Counted from the first letter of the stretch, positions 7,015 through 14,252 are shown. The stretch: DNA of 21,575 nucleotides from an uncultured Hungatella sp. (GCA_959018155.1 CAUEKH010000003.1:1-21575), one strand, 5' to 3'. The notes: generated from the sequence alone by a model not told the origin. A program made the numbers and translations.

Positions 7015-7338
7015 CTACTTCTTATCTGCAGGCTGTTTTGTCTTCGGCTCTTTATCTTCTATCTGTTCCGCCTTTGGTTTCTTATCCGCAAGCTGCTTCG
7101 TTTCCGGCTTCTTGTCGGCTATCTGAGCCGCCTTCGGCTTCTTATCCGCAAGCTGTTTCGTCTCCGGTTTCTTGTCAGCGATCTGAGCCGCCTTTGGCTT
7201 CTTGTCCGCAAGCTGCTTCGTCTCCGGTTTCTTGTCGGCTATCTGGGCCGCCTTTGGCTTCTTGTCCGCAAGCTGCTTTGTCTCCGGTTTCTTGTCGGCT
7301 ATCTGAGCCGCCTTCGGTTTCTTATCTGCAAGCTGCTT
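7015..7338. repeat. 60-bp tandem repeat array in the glgB tail
   Basis: Five units of exactly 60 bp (7039-7098, 7099-7158, 7159-7218, 7219-7278, 7279-7338) plus a 24-bp partial unit at the gene end (7015-7038). Four units encode identical peptides, differing only at a few silent positions; the fifth has drifted. Each unit is itself two related ten-residue halves (KQLADKKPKA and AQIADKKPET). Confidence 0.95.
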
Positions 7339-10134
7339 CGTCTCGGATTCTGCTTTCTTTTCCGCAGACTGCTTCGGCTCAGATTCTGCTTTCTTTTCCG
7401 CAGACTGCTTCGACTCTGGCTCTGCATTCTTTTCCGCTGACTGCTTCGACTCGGATTCTGCTTTCTTTTCCGCAGGCTGCTTCGGCTCTGGCTCTGCTTT
7501 CTTCTCCACAGGCTGTTTCGCCTCTGGCTCTGTCTTCTTCTCCACAGGCTGCTTCACCTCTGGCTCTGCTTTCTTCTCTACAGGCTGCTTCACCTCTGGC
7601 TCTGCCTTCTTCTCTACAGGCTTCTTCGCCCCGGCCTCCGCTTTCTTCTCTGCCGGCTTCTCCGCCTTCATTTCTTCTTTCTTTTCCGCCTTCTCGTCTC
7701 CTGCCGTCACTTTGGCAGTTTCAGCCGTTTTCTTAACAGCGGCTTTTGTACCTGCTGTTTTCTTTTTTCCGGCAGCTTTTGTACCTGCGGCTTTTACGCC
7801 TGCTGCCTTTGTACCTGCTGCCTTCGCCGTCTTTTTGGCTCCGGCTGCTTTGGCTCCAGTCGATTTCGCGCCTGCTGCCTTCTTTCCGGCTTTCGCCTCT
7901 GACGGCGTACACGCAAATACCATAACAGAAAGCGGCGCAACCGTAATCTCGATGGAATCCGGCCGCTCATCCGCCTCCGCCTTCTTCGACGGTTTCACTC
8001 TCGGATTTATGCGGCCTTCTCCGCCGAATTCAACGGCGTCACTGTTTAAAATTTCCTTATATTTTCCTGCAAACGGTACGCCCACAGGGAATTTCTCGTG
8101 AAGAACCGTATCAAAATTGCACACGAAGAGAAGAGTTTCTTCCGGCTTCTTCGTCTTTCTTAAAAATACAACGATGCTGTCCTGAGAGTCGGTGCAGTTG
8201 ACCCACTCAAACCCTTCCGGCTCGTAATCGAGTCTGGAGAGCGCCGGCTGCTCTTTATAGAGCCGGTTTAAGGTTCTGATATAATCCTGCATCTGTTTAT
8301 GAACCGGGAATTCCAGAATATTCCAGTCGAGGCTTGCATTCTCATTCCATTCATGGACCTGAGCAAACTCCTGCCCCATAAACAAAAGCTTCTTTCCGGG
8401 ATGGCCCAGCATAAATCCATAAGCCGCCCGCAGATTCTCCGCCTTCCTCTCCAGCGTATCGCCCGGCATCTTGCCTATCATCGAACCTTTTCCGTGAACC
8501 ACCTCGTCATGCGACAGTACAAGGATAAAATTCTCGCTGTAAGCATAGAGCATACTGAACGTCAACTCGCCGTAATGGTGTTTCCTGAAATACGGATCAC
8601 ACTGCATATAGCCGGTAAAATCGTTCATCCAGCCCATATTCCATTTATAATCGAAACCAAGTCCATTTTCCTTTACGTTCTTTGTGATTTCAGGCCATGC
8701 GGTAGACTCCTCCGCAATCAGGATGGCCCCGTCTTTTCTTCCTTTGAAAACGGAATTTAAATGTTTCAGGAAATCGACAGCCTCCAGATTTTCATGGCCT
8801 CCGTAAATATTGGGAACCCACTCCCCATCATTCTTGCCATAGTCAAGGTACAACATGGAAGCCACCGCATCCATACGGATTCCGTCGGCATGGTATTTAT
8901 CCGCCCAGAACAGTGCGTTGGCAATCAGGAAGTTGCTGACGCCCGGACGGCCGTAATTGTAGATCAGGGTGCCCCAGTGAGGATGGGAACCCTGTCTCGG
9001 ATCCTTATGCTCATAAACACAGGTCCCGTCAAAGCAGGCCAGTCCGAAACTGTCCCTCGGGAAATGGGCCGGTACCCAGTCGAGGATAACCCCGATTCCC
9101 TGATTGTGCATATAGTCCATGAAATACATGAAATCATCCGGCGTACCGTAGCGGCTGGTTGGCGCATAATATCCCGTCACCTGATACCCCCAGGAGGCAT
9201 CCAACGGATGTTCCATAATCGGCATGATTTCTATATGAGTATACCCCATCATTTTCACATATTCCGCAAGTTTCACGGCAATCTCACGGTAGTTGTAAAA
9301 TTCTGAGCCAATGATATCGTTTCCATTCTCGTCCCGTTCAATTTCTCTGCGCATCCAGGAACCGAGGTGGACTTCATAGATGGACATGGGCAGTTCCTTC
9401 GTATCGGTCTTCGCCCTCTGCGCCAGCCACGCCTCATCACTCCACTGGAACTGGTTGATATCCCAGACAATTGAGGCTGTATTTGGCCGCAATTCGCAGA
9501 AATTCCCATAAGGATCAGACTTTAACTGCGGCACACCGTCCTTATGCTTAATTTCATACTTATAAATGATTCCCGCCTTCAGACCCGGAATAAACAGTTC
9601 GAAGATACCGGAATCCCCCAGGCGTCTCATCTGATGGCGTCTTCCATCCCATAAGTTAAAATCACCGACAACGCTGACGCGCATGGCGCACGGCGCCCAC
9701 ACGGAAAAATAGACGCCTTCCACTCCTGCCATGGTAAGTGGATGAGCCCCCATCTTATCGTAAATCTGATAGTGGATTCCCGCCTCGAATTTCTTCAAAT
9801 CCTTCTCGTCGTAACAGGGAGAAAATGAATACGGATCATAGATTTCCTCGGAGGTTCCATTGTCATAGGTCACCAGATACGTATATTCCGGTATACTCTT
9901 TCGCGGAATCAGAACGGCATAGAAGCCCGCCTCATCTGCCAGCTCCATCGGGTACTCTTTCCCTGTCACAGCAAGTTTCACTGTCATCTGCACTGCTGTT
10001 GGTATAAATGCCTGAATCAGCAGCCCACTGTCTGTCACGTGCGGCCCCAGCAAATTGTGGGGTTCGGCTGCCTCCGAATACACGATTTCCTCAATACCGG
10101 CCCAATCCATCAAATCATACAATTCTTTGTCCAT
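7015..10134 (-). CDS. glgB: 1,4-alpha-glucan branching enzyme with 295-residue repetitive basic tail
   Basis: 1039 aa; a normal GlgB is about 640-740. Residues 1-744 are a complete GH13 branching enzyme (EC 2.4.1.18): an N-terminal beta domain plus CBM48, then the barrel with DWVPAHFPRD, nucleophile Asp422 in DGIRMDAV, acid/base Glu475 in LIAEESTAW and Asp543 in LSHDEVVHG. The C-terminal beta domain ends in ITVAPLSVMVFAC. It adds alpha-1,6 branches to glycogen in the cytoplasm. Residues 745-1039 are an added low-complexity tail in three blocks: a Lys/Ala/Gly/Thr histone-H1-like block (745-836), eight 12-residue KQPVEKKAEPEV-like repeats (837-932), and five 20-residue repeats plus a partial one (933-1039). 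The frame stays intact through all of it, so the tail is probably made. AGGAGG lies 7 nt before the start, with a strong promoter just upstream. MscS follows 130 bp downstream. Confidence 0.95.
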   Translation of the reverse strand: MDKELYDLMDWAGIEEIVYSEAAEPHNLLGPHVTDSGLLIQAFIPTAVQMTVKLAVTGKEYPMELADEAGFYAVLIPRKSIPEYTYLVTYDNGTSEEIYDPYSFSPCYDEKDLKKFEAGIHYQIYDKMGAHPLTMAGVEGVYFSVWAPCAMRVSVVGDFNLWDGRRHQMRRLGDSGIFELFIPGLKAGIIYKYEIKHKDGVPQLKSDPYGNFCELRPNTASIVWDINQFQWSDEAWLAQRAKTDTKELPMSIYEVHLGSWMRREIERDENGNDIIGSEFYNYREIAVKLAEYVKMMGYTHIEIMPIMEHPLDASWGYQVTGYYAPTSRYGTPDDFMYFMDYMHNQGIGVILDWVPAHFPRDSFGLACFDGTCVYEHKDPRQGSHPHWGTLIYNYGRPGVSNFLIANALFWADKYHADGIRMDAVASMLYLDYGKNDGEWVPNIYGGHENLEAVDFLKHLNSVFKGRKDGAILIAEESTAWPEITKNVKENGLGFDYKWNMGWMNDFTGYMQCDPYFRKHHYGELTFSMLYAYSENFILVLSHDEVVHGKGSMIGKMPGDTLERKAENLRAAYGFMLGHPGKKLLFMGQEFAQVHEWNENASLDWNILEFPVHKQMQDYIRTLNRLYKEQPALSRLDYEPEGFEWVNCTDSQDSIVVFLRKTKKPEETLLFVCNFDTVLHEKFPVGVPFAGKYKEILNSDAVEFGGEGRINPRVKPSKKAEADERPDSIEITVAPLSVMVFACTPSEAKAGKKAAGAKSTGAKAAGAKKTAKAAGTKAAGVKAAGTKAAGKKKTAGTKAAVKKTAETAKVTAGDEKAEKKEEMKAEKPAEKKAEAGAKKPVEKKAEPEVKQPVEKKAEPEVKQPVEKKTEPEAKQPVEKKAEPEPKQPAEKKAESESKQSAEKNAEPESKQSAEKKAESEPKQSAEKKAESETKQLADKKPKAAQIADKKPETKQLADKKPKAAQIADKKPETKQLADKKPKAAQIADKKPETKQLADKKPKAAQIADKKPETKQLADKKPKAEQIEDKEPKTKQPADKK
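7339..7626. repeat. 36-bp tandem repeat array in the glgB tail
   Basis: Eight in-frame units of 36 bp encode 12-residue variants of KQPVEKKAEPEV. The sequence drifts gradually along the array (PV to PA to SA; EPE to ESE). Each unit is close to charge-neutral, unlike the basic arrays on either side. Confidence 0.9.
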
Positions 10135-10167
10135 ACAATATCCTCCTGGTCCCAGTTTATTAAGTTT

Positions 10168-10196
10168 ATTTTAGCATTCATACACATTTTTTACAA
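10168..10196 (-). promoter_or_regulatory. Promoter of glgB
   Basis: On the minus strand TTGTAA (10196-10191), a 17-nt spacer and TAAAAT (10173-10168), with a TG one base before the -10. The predicted start is near 10161, giving a leader of about 27 nt. This suggests glgB can be expressed apart from the DUF3810 gene upstream. Confidence 0.7.
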
Positions 10197-10200
10197 TAGA

Positions 10201-11307
10201 TTACTTCGTTTTCCTCTCATAAGCAAGCATCAAATCTACCATGCGGCCGTAGCTTTTCACTCCATCGGTCTGGCTGTTTATCTTTAAGTAGGTATCGTTC
10301 AGCTGATTCGATACTTCGGCGGCTTTCCCATCGTATTTTGCCCAGAATTCATTATTCTCCCGCAAATCAGCCCAGGCCCGCTCATCGAGTTCTTTGCACA
10401 GGGTCCGGTACGCCTCCATATCCGTCTTTGCCAGGGCATTGGTCGCATAAACCCAGCCGGTTAAATATCCGCTGTATTGGCAGGCGCCGGAATCGGATTC
10501 GATACACGCCAGATATCCGATAAAATTCGCCTCATCCTCTCTCATAAATCCCCGCAGATGGGACAGTTCATGGCAGATTGTATGGGGAATATTATACGCA
10601 GTCATCTCGCGGTTATAATTGGCCTCCACTGTAAATGGGGAATACTGGCCGCACAGCTGCTGAACCGAAAACAGATACGACCAGAGCAATGGTTTGGGAC
10701 GCGGATAGAATCCCGCCAGCTGCGGATATTCCTCCCCCAGCCTTTTCATGGCAGCCACACCCTCCCGGTTTGCCTCATTAATACTCATCTGCGCTGTCAC
10801 ACCTTCGTCACAGTATTCATTAATCGTCTCCGTCAGCATTTCACATAATGACGTCAGTTCCTCCTTCGAGGACTGATGGACGTCAAGATCCAGATAGGCG
10901 GAAAATGGTTTCCTGTAATAATTAATCCCACAATTCAAAGTAAATAGAAGAAAAATCCCTGTCACCAGAAAAAGCGCCCTCACCAGCACCTTCCGCAAAT
11001 GGCGCAAATGAGTCGCGATATACCATACAGCCGTCAAAATCAGAGCATACAACAGGATTTCCACCGCTGAAAAAGGAAAGATCCCGAATAATCTGCCCAC
11101 GCTCCCCACAATCACCGGATAAATTGTCACCGCATACCACTCGCCGAATCCCGGAATCGCGCGCGCCGCGGCCTGAAGAGCAAGCGCCGCAAGGAACATA
11201 AACAGCGAAATAAGCAGCAGACGCTTCTCCCTTCCCTGTGCCGGCTTCTTTCCTTCACTGCTTTCAGAATTTTTCTTCGAAAACCTTTCCTGATTTCTGT
11301 CTTCCAT
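10201..11307 (-). CDS. DUF3810-type membrane zinc metallopeptidase-like protein
   Basis: 368 aa. A charged cytoplasmic N-terminus (about 1-28) is followed by about three hydrophobic segments (roughly 30-50, 60-95 and 108-126) and then a soluble domain on the far side of the membrane. That domain contains HTICHELSHLRGFMREDEANFIGY: the zincin motif HELSH (His246, Glu247, His250) followed by an acidic pair (Glu257, Glu259), one of which could be the third zinc ligand. This matches the DUF3810 family, whose substrates are unknown. AGGGGGAAG precedes the ATG. It is the gene immediately upstream of glgB (66 bp). An inverted repeat overlaps its probable -35. Confidence 0.82.
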   Translation of the reverse strand: MEDRNQERFSKKNSESSEGKKPAQGREKRLLLISLFMFLAALALQAAARAIPGFGEWYAVTIYPVIVGSVGRLFGIFPFSAVEILLYALILTAVWYIATHLRHLRKVLVRALFLVTGIFLLFTLNCGINYYRKPFSAYLDLDVHQSSKEELTSLCEMLTETINEYCDEGVTAQMSINEANREGVAAMKRLGEEYPQLAGFYPRPKPLLWSYLFSVQQLCGQYSPFTVEANYNREMTAYNIPHTICHELSHLRGFMREDEANFIGYLACIESDSGACQYSGYLTGWVYATNALAKTDMEAYRTLCKELDERAWADLRENNEFWAKYDGKAAEVSNQLNDTYLKINSQTDGVKSYGRMVDLMLAYERKTK

Positions 11308-11326
11308 GCTGCTTCCCCCTGATACT

Positions 11327-11354
11327 TAAATATGATTGCAATTTCACAGTCCAA
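11327..11354 (-). promoter_or_regulatory. Possible promoter of the DUF3810 gene
   Basis: On the minus strand TTGGAC (11354-11349), a 16-nt spacer and TATTTA (11332-11327). The predicted start would leave a very short leader, just covering the ribosome binding site. The -35 lies inside the left arm of the inverted repeat at 11341-11384. Confidence 0.45.
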
Positions 11355-11384
11355 ATGACAATGCCGGTATTTAGACTGTGAAAT
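11341..11384. repeat. 16-bp inverted repeat in divergent promoter region (candidate operator)
   Basis: Arms 11341-11356 and 11369-11384 match at 15 of 16 positions and are separated by 12 nt. They lie between the divergent DUF3810 and lepB genes and cover the -35 of the DUF3810 promoter. There is no T-tract, so regulator binding or an RNA hairpin are the options. Confidence 0.75.
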
Positions 11385-11455
11385 CACTCTATCATATTTT
11401 TGTGGACATTTAATGGAGTGTTTGTGAATATTTTCTTACCATTTCGCAAAACCCC

Positions 11456-11484
11456 TTGCGTAATCAGGAAAACTCATTTAAACT
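11456..11484 (+). promoter_or_regulatory. Putative lepB promoter
   Basis: TTGCGT (11456-11461), a 17-nt spacer and TAAACT (11479-11484), about 40 nt before the lepB start. Moderate match. Confidence 0.5.
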
Positions 11485-11523
11485 CTCTTATGGATAAAAA
11501 AGACAGAAAAGAAGGTTTTATTT

Positions 11524-12087
11524 ATGAGCAAAGAGAAACCGGCAGAAAACAAAGAGCCAATCGACTGGAGACAGGAACTGTTAAGCTGGATTTACATTAT
11601 TGTCGCGGCGGCCGCAATCGCATTCGTGCTGAACAATTTTATTATAGCAAACAGTAAGGTGCCAAGCGGTTCCATGGAAACTACCATTATGACAGGGGAC
11701 CGTGTCATCGGTTCCAGACTTTCCTATCACTTCGAGGATCCGCAGAGAGGCGATATCGCCATCTTCCATTTTCCCGATGATCCCACAGGCAAAATCTATT
11801 ACGTCAAACGGATTATCGGCCTTCCGGGGGACACCATTGACATTGTTGATGGTAAAGTTTACTTAAATGGTTCTGACACGCCGTTAGATGAGCCATATAT
11901 CCGTGAGCCCATGCAGCCGGAACCTCCCGCCCACTATGAAGTGCCTGAGGACAGCTACTTCATGATGGGGGATAACCGAAACTACTCCTCCGATGCCAGA
12001 CGCTGGAAAAATACGTACGTAACCCGCGATAAACTCATCGCAAAGGTACTGTTCCGTTACTATCCAAAAATCAGTCTGATCAAATAA
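11524..12087 (+). CDS. lepB: Type I signal peptidase
   Basis: 187 aa, the normal size for a Gram-positive SipS-type enzyme. It cleaves signal peptides from exported proteins at the outer face of the membrane. One transmembrane segment (about residues 22-43) anchors it. The catalytic Ser50 lies in VPSGSMETT and the general-base Lys95 in YYVKRIIGLPGD; FMMGDNRNYSSDAR is the conserved box that completes the fold. The acidic, Pro-rich insertion is typical of clostridial forms. A weak AGAAGG lies 8 nt before the start. A strong hairpin follows the stop codon, and no partner gene shares the transcript. Confidence 0.95.
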   Translation: MSKEKPAENKEPIDWRQELLSWIYIIVAAAAIAFVLNNFIIANSKVPSGSMETTIMTGDRVIGSRLSYHFEDPQRGDIAIFHFPDDPTGKIYYVKRIIGLPGDTIDIVDGKVYLNGSDTPLDEPYIREPMQPEPPAHYEVPEDSYFMMGDNRNYSSDARRWKNTYVTRDKLIAKVLFRYYPKISLIK

Positions 12088-12094
12088 GATTTTT

Positions 12095-12133
12095 CCCGGC
12101 TCTGCATAACTGCTATTGTTATGCAGAGCCGGG
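12095..12133. repeat. Perfect 16-bp hairpin downstream of lepB
   Basis: Arms 12095-12110 and 12118-12133 are exact reverse complements with a 7-nt loop. It begins 7 nt after the lepB stop, where a terminator is expected, but no T-run follows (the next bases are ATCCCGG). It may act as a 3' stabiliser or a non-canonical terminator. Confidence 0.85.
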
Positions 12134-12386
12134 ATCCCGGATAAATCCGTGTCTTCTTATGATATTGTTCCTATTGCCTGAGATCTGAGATCTGTGAGGC
12201 AGTGCCCTCAGGCCTCAGGCACTGGGAACTGTAACCTTCTTACCATAGACGATACGGATTTTTGCGGCTCTGCTTGCATTTCCACATTCCACATGATATA
12301 CTGAATTTACATTTCATGGAGTTCTATTCCGAAGGGAATCAACTATTCTGGCAAATCAGCCAAACATTCCATGGTGAAAAAACTAA
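12134..12386. other. Gene-free stretch rich in short palindromes
   Basis: No coding region is supported here. The first 90 bases hold small stems: CGGA/TCCG at about 12137-12148, a duplicated GAGATCT near 12180-12193, and CAGTGCC (12200-12206)/GGCACTG (12218-12224). The remainder (12230-12386) leads into the decayed nuclease fragment and may be part of the same degraded element, but I cannot recognise it. Confidence 0.5.
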
Positions 12387-12749
12387 ATAGGGAGTGACTC
12401 AGCAAAAAGGCAATTTTATGCGTATGCAAAATCACACCGGCAGGAACTGCGCAGTCTCGATAATGATTCTCTGATGGCTTTGATGACTATGCTGGGTGAA
12501 CAGAAACGTTTAATAGAAATTCTGGAAGATGAAAAGAAAGAAGGGCAGATTGATATGTGTAAAGCGATTGATGATTTAATTGAAGATGGCCGGATTCTGG
12601 GAGAAATCGAAGGGGAACAAAAGGCAGAAAAGCGGCTGACGAATCTCATTCAGATTTTGCTGAAAAACAACCGTCAGGATCTTCTGCTGAAAGCGTCACA
12701 GGACGATACATTCCGGAAACAGTTGTATACAGAATATCACCTCGTCTAA
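12387..12749 (+). pseudogene. C-terminal fragment resembling an Rpn/PD-(D/E)XK nuclease-type protein
   Basis: An open frame of about 120 codons begins right after an in-frame TAA (12384). It encodes FYAYAKSHRQELRSLD, then MALMTMLGEQKRLIEILEDE, a Gly/Glu repeat (RILGEIEGEQ), and LIQILLKNNRQDLLLKAS before the stop. This resembles the C-terminal end of Rpn-type recombination-promoting nucleases (often called PD-(D/E)XK transposase-family proteins) common in Lachnospiraceae. The nuclease core is missing. The first ATG in frame (12474) has no ribosome binding site, so it is probably not translated. It is best read as the scar of a lost mobile-type gene between lepB and the sugar-acid module. Family assignment is from memory of the C-terminal pattern and is moderate. 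Confidence 0.6.
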
Positions 12750-12768
12750 CTGATACAGTGATTCTCAG

Positions 12769-12797
12769 GTGACAAATATATTCCGTTATGGTAGAAT
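12769..12797 (+). promoter_or_regulatory. Promoter of the FadR-type regulator gene
   Basis: GTGACA (12769-12774), a 17-nt spacer and TAGAAT (12792-12797). The start would be near 12804, followed by GGAGG 7 nt before the ATG at 12822. Confidence 0.7.
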
Positions 12798-12821
12798 ACA
12801 CTTCAGAATGGAGGGTTCATC

Positions 12822-13541
12822 ATGAGCGACAATCTGGAGCTTTATAACGGAAAACCACTGGCTGAACAGGTGGCTGAATACATCCTGAACTATATTATTG
12901 ACAATAATCTGGAAGTCGGAACAAAGATACCGAATGAATTTGAACTCGGAAAGATGATTAATGTCAGCAGAAGCACGATACGGGAGGCAATTAAGATCCT
13001 TGTCTCAAGGCAGATCCTGGAAATAAGGCGTGGTTCCGGAACATTTGTATCGGAGCGTCAGGGCATTACCGATGATCCACTGGGACTGACCTTTGTAAAA
13101 GATAAGACAAAGCTTGCCCTTGATCTCGTCAGCGTCCGCCTGATGCTGGAGCCGGAAATTGCCATGATGGCTGCCAGGAATGCGACCCCGGAACAGATTG
13201 ATGCCATGCGGGAACAGTGCGCCCGGGTTGAGGAACTGATTGAAAAAGATATTAACCACATGGATGAAGATATTCGACTTCACACCATGATTGCCAGCTG
13301 CAGCGGCAACGGCGTTGTAGAAAAACTGATTCCTATTATTAATTCCTCGATTGCCATTTTCGTCGATGTCACCGACCGGAAGCTGCGCCAGGAGACAATT
13401 GATACGCACCGTGAAATTATTGACTGCATTGCAGAACATGATGCGGAAGGCGCCAAATGCGCTATGTATATGCACTTGATTTATAACCGGAGGATTTTCC
13501 GGAAGCTGGAAAAGGAGCAGGAAGAGGAGACAACTTCTTAG
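12822..13541 (+). CDS. GntR/FadR-subfamily regulator with FCD domain
   Basis: 239 aa. The N-terminal GntR winged helix spans about residues 11-76 (PLAEQVAEYI, then NEFELGKMINVSRSTIREAIKIL and the wing RRGSGTFV). An all-helical FCD domain follows (about 97-225), with the likely metal ligands Asp150, His154, His196 and His218 all present. FCD regulators usually sense a carboxylate or sugar acid. The next genes encode a sugar-acid-type dehydratase and a GntP permease, so this is their likely regulator. The identical 18-bp sites at 14045-14062 and 14177-14194 are candidate targets. It has its own promoter and a terminator (13609-13656), so it is not cotranscribed with the dehydratase. Confidence 0.92.
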   Translation: MSDNLELYNGKPLAEQVAEYILNYIIDNNLEVGTKIPNEFELGKMINVSRSTIREAIKILVSRQILEIRRGSGTFVSERQGITDDPLGLTFVKDKTKLALDLVSVRLMLEPEIAMMAARNATPEQIDAMREQCARVEELIEKDINHMDEDIRLHTMIASCSGNGVVEKLIPIINSSIAIFVDVTDRKLRQETIDTHREIIDCIAEHDAEGAKCAMYMHLIYNRRIFRKLEKEQEEETTS

Positions 13542-13608
13542 ATTTACTCCTGGTTAAGGCGGAAACAGTAAGATTAAAATTAAAACATTCACTTGCGGTT
13601 TTAAAATG

Positions 13609-13656
13609 AAGTGTGTAAGTTAATGATGAAAAACAAAAGACTTACACACTTTATTT
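13609..13656 (+). terminator. Terminator of the FadR-type regulator gene
   Basis: A perfect 12-bp stem AAGTGTGTAAGT (13609-13620)/ACTTACACACTT (13640-13651) with a 19-nt loop, followed by TATTTT. It lies about 70 nt after the stop codon. Confidence 0.7.
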
Positions 13657-13886
13657 TAACTCCGTTTTACTCGGTAAAGTTCACGATTGCACTGTTTTGA
13701 TATAATATATTTTGATATGCTCTGACAGGTTAATATCCTTCTACTTATTTTGCTATCCGGTGTCCCGATGGAATGCCCCCCCCGTTCATGACTCAGAAAA
13801 CAGCCTTTCCAGTATCTGGTTCTTTGACGTCTCCTATTCTTCATTTTTCTCAACTGCCTACCTGTACACTCCTACCCAGCGATTCC

Positions 13887-13984
13887 TTCTTAACGATATC
13901 TTCTTAACGATATCTTCTTAACAATATCTTCTTAACAATATCTTCTTAAAAATACCTTCCTGATAATCCTTTCTCAACAATATC
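13887..13984. repeat. 14-bp tandem repeat, seven units
   Basis: Seven consecutive units of exactly 14 bp. The consensus is TTCTTAACRATATC: the first two have G and the next two have A at the variable base, and the last three are progressively diverged. A partial unit follows. They are non-coding and lie about 60 bp upstream of the first 18-bp site. Confidence 0.92.
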
Positions 13985-14044
13985 TTCTTATCGTTCCCAT
14001 CTCAACTAATTTATCATATTAATTTCCTGGACGATATCTCCGCA

Positions 14045-14062
14045 AAGACGTATGATGTATTT
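14045..14062 (+). promoter_or_regulatory. Upstream 18-bp candidate operator
   Basis: AAGACGTATGATGTATTT. The exact reverse complement occurs at 14177-14194. The core ATGAT is part of an imperfect dyad, as expected for a GntR-family site. It lies about 85 bp upstream of the -35. Confidence 0.6.
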
Positions 14063-14137
14063 TACTTCCTTTCATTGTGCACTTTGTACATTTATCCATT
14101 CATTTTTACAGCATATTCCCCATTTTAAATTACTATA

Positions 14138-14167
14138 TTGACATACCCTTGCAGACATGTTATTTTG
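14138..14167 (+). promoter_or_regulatory. Promoter of the dehydratase-permease operon
   Basis: A perfect -35 TTGACA (14138-14143), an 18-nt spacer and TATTTT (14162-14167). The predicted start is near 14174-14176, directly before the downstream 18-bp site. Confidence 0.65.
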
Positions 14168-14176
14168 TAATCATCA

Positions 14177-14194
14177 AATACATCATACGTCTTA
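14177..14194 (-). promoter_or_regulatory. Downstream 18-bp candidate operator covering the transcription start
   Basis: Exact inverted copy of the site at 14045-14062, with centres 132 bp apart. Its place immediately after the -10 is a classic repressor position. Confidence 0.65.
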
Positions 14195-14252
14195 TGTCTA
14201 GTTCGAAAACAATCAAAAAATCATCAATATTATTTTTCAGGAGGGTAAAAAC

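Larger units (their letters stand above)
13657..14252. other. Long regulatory gap upstream of the dehydratase gene
   Basis: No gene is supported here: the short frames lack ribosome binding sites and resemble nothing. In order it holds a run of eight C (13776-13783), seven tandem 14-bp repeats (13887-13984), an 18-bp site (14045-14062), a TTGACA promoter (14138-14167), an inverted copy of the 18-bp site (14177-14194) and the ribosome binding site AGGAGGG before the ATG at 14253. Confidence 0.7.

Noticed and set aside
7015..7626. CRISPR array
   Set aside because: The repeats are contiguous without unique spacers and lie in frame inside the glgB coding sequence.
7712..8101. 129-codon plus-strand frame opposite the GlgB tail
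   Set aside because: Ala/Pro-rich mirror of the Lys/Ala tail coding, with no ribosome binding site; a shadow of the compositional bias.
13656..13921. Short overlapping frames on both strands near the C8 run
   Set aside because: No ribosome binding sites, no recognisable motifs, and they run into non-coding repeats.
13887..13984. Iterons of a replication origin
   Set aside because: No replication initiator gene, no DnaA-box cluster, and the repeats decay in one direction as in simple slippage.
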